Assembly (NCBI GenBank): GCA_011065225.1
Contig: JAAKFC010000105.1
Location: forward strand, 1 to 5,614
Direction: 5' to 3'
Source of the DNA: Chlamydiota bacterium
GTDB taxonomy: Bacteria > Chlamydiota > Chlamydiia > Chlamydiales > Rhabdochlamydiaceae
Length of the DNA: 5,614 nucleotides
Shown: piece by piece, positions 4,480 to 5,614 of the stretch
Position numbering within the stretch: the first letter of the stretch is position 1
Layout: every line of letters begins with the position of its first letter
Translations under genes and position numbers: made by a program
The notes under the pieces: generated by a model
Databases searched by the model: none
The model's input: only the letters and a program-made list of their open reading frames with translations
Told to the model about the DNA's origin: nothing

Positions 4480-5451
4480 ATGGATCCACTCCCACCGATG
4501 AATCGAAAGGGGCGTTATATCAACCCCCACATCGACAACATCCGCCGCAAACCGAGAGATTTCCTTCTGTGGTCTTTGGGGTATTTTCGCGATGTTCCCT
4601 TTGATAGGGTCCCCGAAGGTTTTTCCTACCCCATACCCGATCTCGATTTCGATCCAAAAAAGCCCTGGGCAATGTGGATCGGGCATAGTACCTACCTCCT
4701 ATCTGTTGTCGGCAAACACATTCTAACCGACCCCATCTGGAGCAAGCGATGTTCTCCGGTCTCTTTTTTTGGGCCTAAAAGAAAAATACCTCCGGCGATT
4801 CCTCTTGAACAACTTCCACAGATCGATTATGTCCTCATCAGCCATGATCATTATGATCATCTCGACCGCCGAACCGTTGAAAGACTTCATAGCCGTTTTC
4901 CCAATATCCTTTGGGTTGTGCCCCATGGGGTAAAAAAGTGGTTTAAAAATCTGGAGATCAAACGCGTTATTGAGCTTTCTTGGTGGGAAGAGATTGATGT
5001 CGATTCCATCTTCAAAGTCACAGCTGTTCCCTCTCAACATTTTTCTGGGCGCAAAACCCCGGATCTTAACAGAACCCTCTGGGCTGGATATGTAATGGAA
5101 GATCTTCTCACAGCAAAAATTTTCTATTTCGTAGGGGATACGGGCTATAACGAACATGATTTCAAAAAAATTGGGGAAAAATTCGAAAAAATTGACCTGA
5201 GTCTGATTCCGATTGGGGCCTATTCCCCTCGCAAATTCATGGCTCCTGTCCATGTTGAGCCGAAAGATGCAGTCAAAATCCACTCCGATGTAGATTCTAA
5301 ACTCAGTCTTGGAATGCACTGGAAGACCTTCCGTCTCTCTGAAGAACCCATTGAGCAACCTCCCTTTGATCTTTACCGCTGTATGAAAAGGGAAAATCTA
5401 GATCCCCACACTTTTTTAGCCCCCGATCCCGGGCATAAAATCAATTGGTAG
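4480..5451 (+). CDS. MBL-fold metallo-hydrolase, NAPE-PLD/RomA-like
   Basis: A 323-residue metallo-beta-lactamase-fold protein. Motifs in order: WIGHSTYLL (66-74); HDHYDH (122-127), the HxHxDH metal motif with His122, His124, Asp126 and His127; SQHFSGR (185-191) with His187; GDTGY (219-223) with bridging Asp220; PIGAYSPRKFM (244-254); and GMHWKTF (278-284) with His280. All seven ligands of a two-metal site are present, so it should be active. The PIGAY..R.FM and HW/F.S.R signatures place it with the bacterial relatives of N-acyl-phosphatidylethanolamine phospholipase D. The likely chemistry is phosphodiester or related ester hydrolysis; the substrate is unknown. There is no signal peptide. 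The start is uncertain: neither ATG 4480 nor the in-frame ATG 4498 has a clear ribosome-binding site, and family members usually begin near the GRYINPH segment, which favours 4498. It lies 50 bases after pfp on the same strand. Confidence 0.9.
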   Translation: MDPLPPMNRKGRYINPHIDNIRRKPRDFLLWSLGYFRDVPFDRVPEGFSYPIPDLDFDPKKPWAMWIGHSTYLLSVVGKHILTDPIWSKRCSPVSFFGPKRKIPPAIPLEQLPQIDYVLISHDHYDHLDRRTVERLHSRFPNILWVVPHGVKKWFKNLEIKRVIELSWWEEIDVDSIFKVTAVPSQHFSGRKTPDLNRTLWAGYVMEDLLTAKIFYFVGDTGYNEHDFKKIGEKFEKIDLSLIPIGAYSPRKFMAPVHVEPKDAVKIHSDVDSKLSLGMHWKTFRLSEEPIEQPPFDLYRCMKRENLDPHTFLAPDPGHKINW

Positions 5452-5463
5452 ACTCGGCCATAA

Positions 5464-5492
5464 TTGTTTTTACGACATCTTTTAGTTATATA
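5464..5492 (+). promoter_or_regulatory. Very tentative promoter reading into the palindromic element
   Basis: TTGTTT (5464-5469), a 17-base spacer and TATATA (5487-5492) in the gap after the metallo-hydrolase. Each hexamer matches the consensus only partly, in A+T-rich sequence where chance matches are common. A start near 5499 would produce an RNA carrying the whole palindrome at 5534-5606. Confidence 0.18.
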
Positions 5493-5533
5493 CATTCCGA
5501 TTCAAGAATTGGTTTTTGACGGCGTCGGCTATT

Positions 5534-5606
5534 CCTCAAATTTTCCTTCTGCTTCTCGCTCCGTGTCTATGAACACTGAAGCTCGTCGCAGATGGAAAAT
5601 TTGAGG
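5534..5606. repeat. 73-bp palindromic element with 13-bp perfect outer arms
   Basis: CCTCAAATTTTCC (5534-5546) is perfectly complementary to GGAAAATTTGAGG (5594-5606). After one mismatch, TCTGC (5548-5552) pairs with GCAGA (5588-5592). Inside, TTC/GAA (5553-5555 with 5578-5580) and GTGT/ACAC (5563-5566 with 5573-5576) allow further short stems. The 35-base interior and lack of a T tract are unlike an intrinsic terminator. It resembles the dispersed palindromic elements (REP/RPE/MITE-like) of bacterial genomes, but whether it recurs cannot be seen here. The 5452-5614 gap contains no supported gene. Confidence 0.6.
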
Positions 5607-5614
5607 GCCTCCTG

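Noticed and set aside
4272..4604. Plus-strand frame bridging the end of pfp and the start of the metallo-hydrolase
   Set aside because: It overlaps two well-supported genes in another frame and has no own start signal.
4723..5358. Long minus-strand open frame (211 codons) opposite the metallo-hydrolase gene
   Set aside because: It lies wholly opposite a gene with all catalytic motifs, has no ribosome-binding site and no recognisable domain; it is an antisense shadow.

Overview
The window looks like chromosomal DNA from a member of the Chlamydiota, more likely an environmental (Parachlamydia/Simkania/Waddlia-like) lineage than a Chlamydia species. Three things suggest this: a TrpR whose helix-turn-helix closely resembles the chlamydial repressor, a long plant/chlamydial-type diphosphate-dependent phosphofructokinase, and a ~43 kDa serine-hydrolase-like protein that resembles the chlamydial CHLPS/DUF818 family. 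The assignment rests on recognising these proteins by eye, not on a database search.

Layout from left to right: (1) the 3' part of an iron-sulfur L-serine ammonia-lyase gene (plus strand, 2-670, cut by the window edge); (2) a minus-strand pair read right to left, trpR (1064-1345) followed by an unrecognised 111-residue gene (674-1009), which runs tail to tail into the serine gene with only 3 bases between stop codons; (3) a minus-strand alpha/beta-hydrolase-like gene (1479-2654); (4) a divergent intergenic region (2655-2833) with promoter-like signals both ways; (5) the diphosphate-dependent phosphofructokinase gene (2834-4429); (6) a metallo-beta-lactamase-fold hydrolase of the NAPE-PLD-like group (4480-5451) on the same strand; (7) a gene-free tail (5452-5614) holding a 73-bp palindromic element. 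No tRNA, rRNA, CRISPR array or transposase gene was seen.

The outer genes are housekeeping metabolism (serine to pyruvate, glycolysis with diphosphate). The middle block (about 671-2833) is visibly richer in A+T and holds regulatory and lineage-specific genes, so it may be an accessory insertion between conserved genes. trpR is not next to trp biosynthesis genes here; its only apparent operon partner is the unknown 111-residue protein.

The most interesting structure is between trpR and that partner. Two copies of a Shine-Dalgarno-type AGGAGG flank one complementary CCUCCU, so two mutually exclusive hairpins are possible, one of which hides the ribosome-binding site of the downstream gene. 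A palindrome upstream of trpR overlaps its likely -10 box and is a candidate TrpR operator. The second notable element is the 73-bp palindrome at the right end, whose two strands read out similar short peptides.
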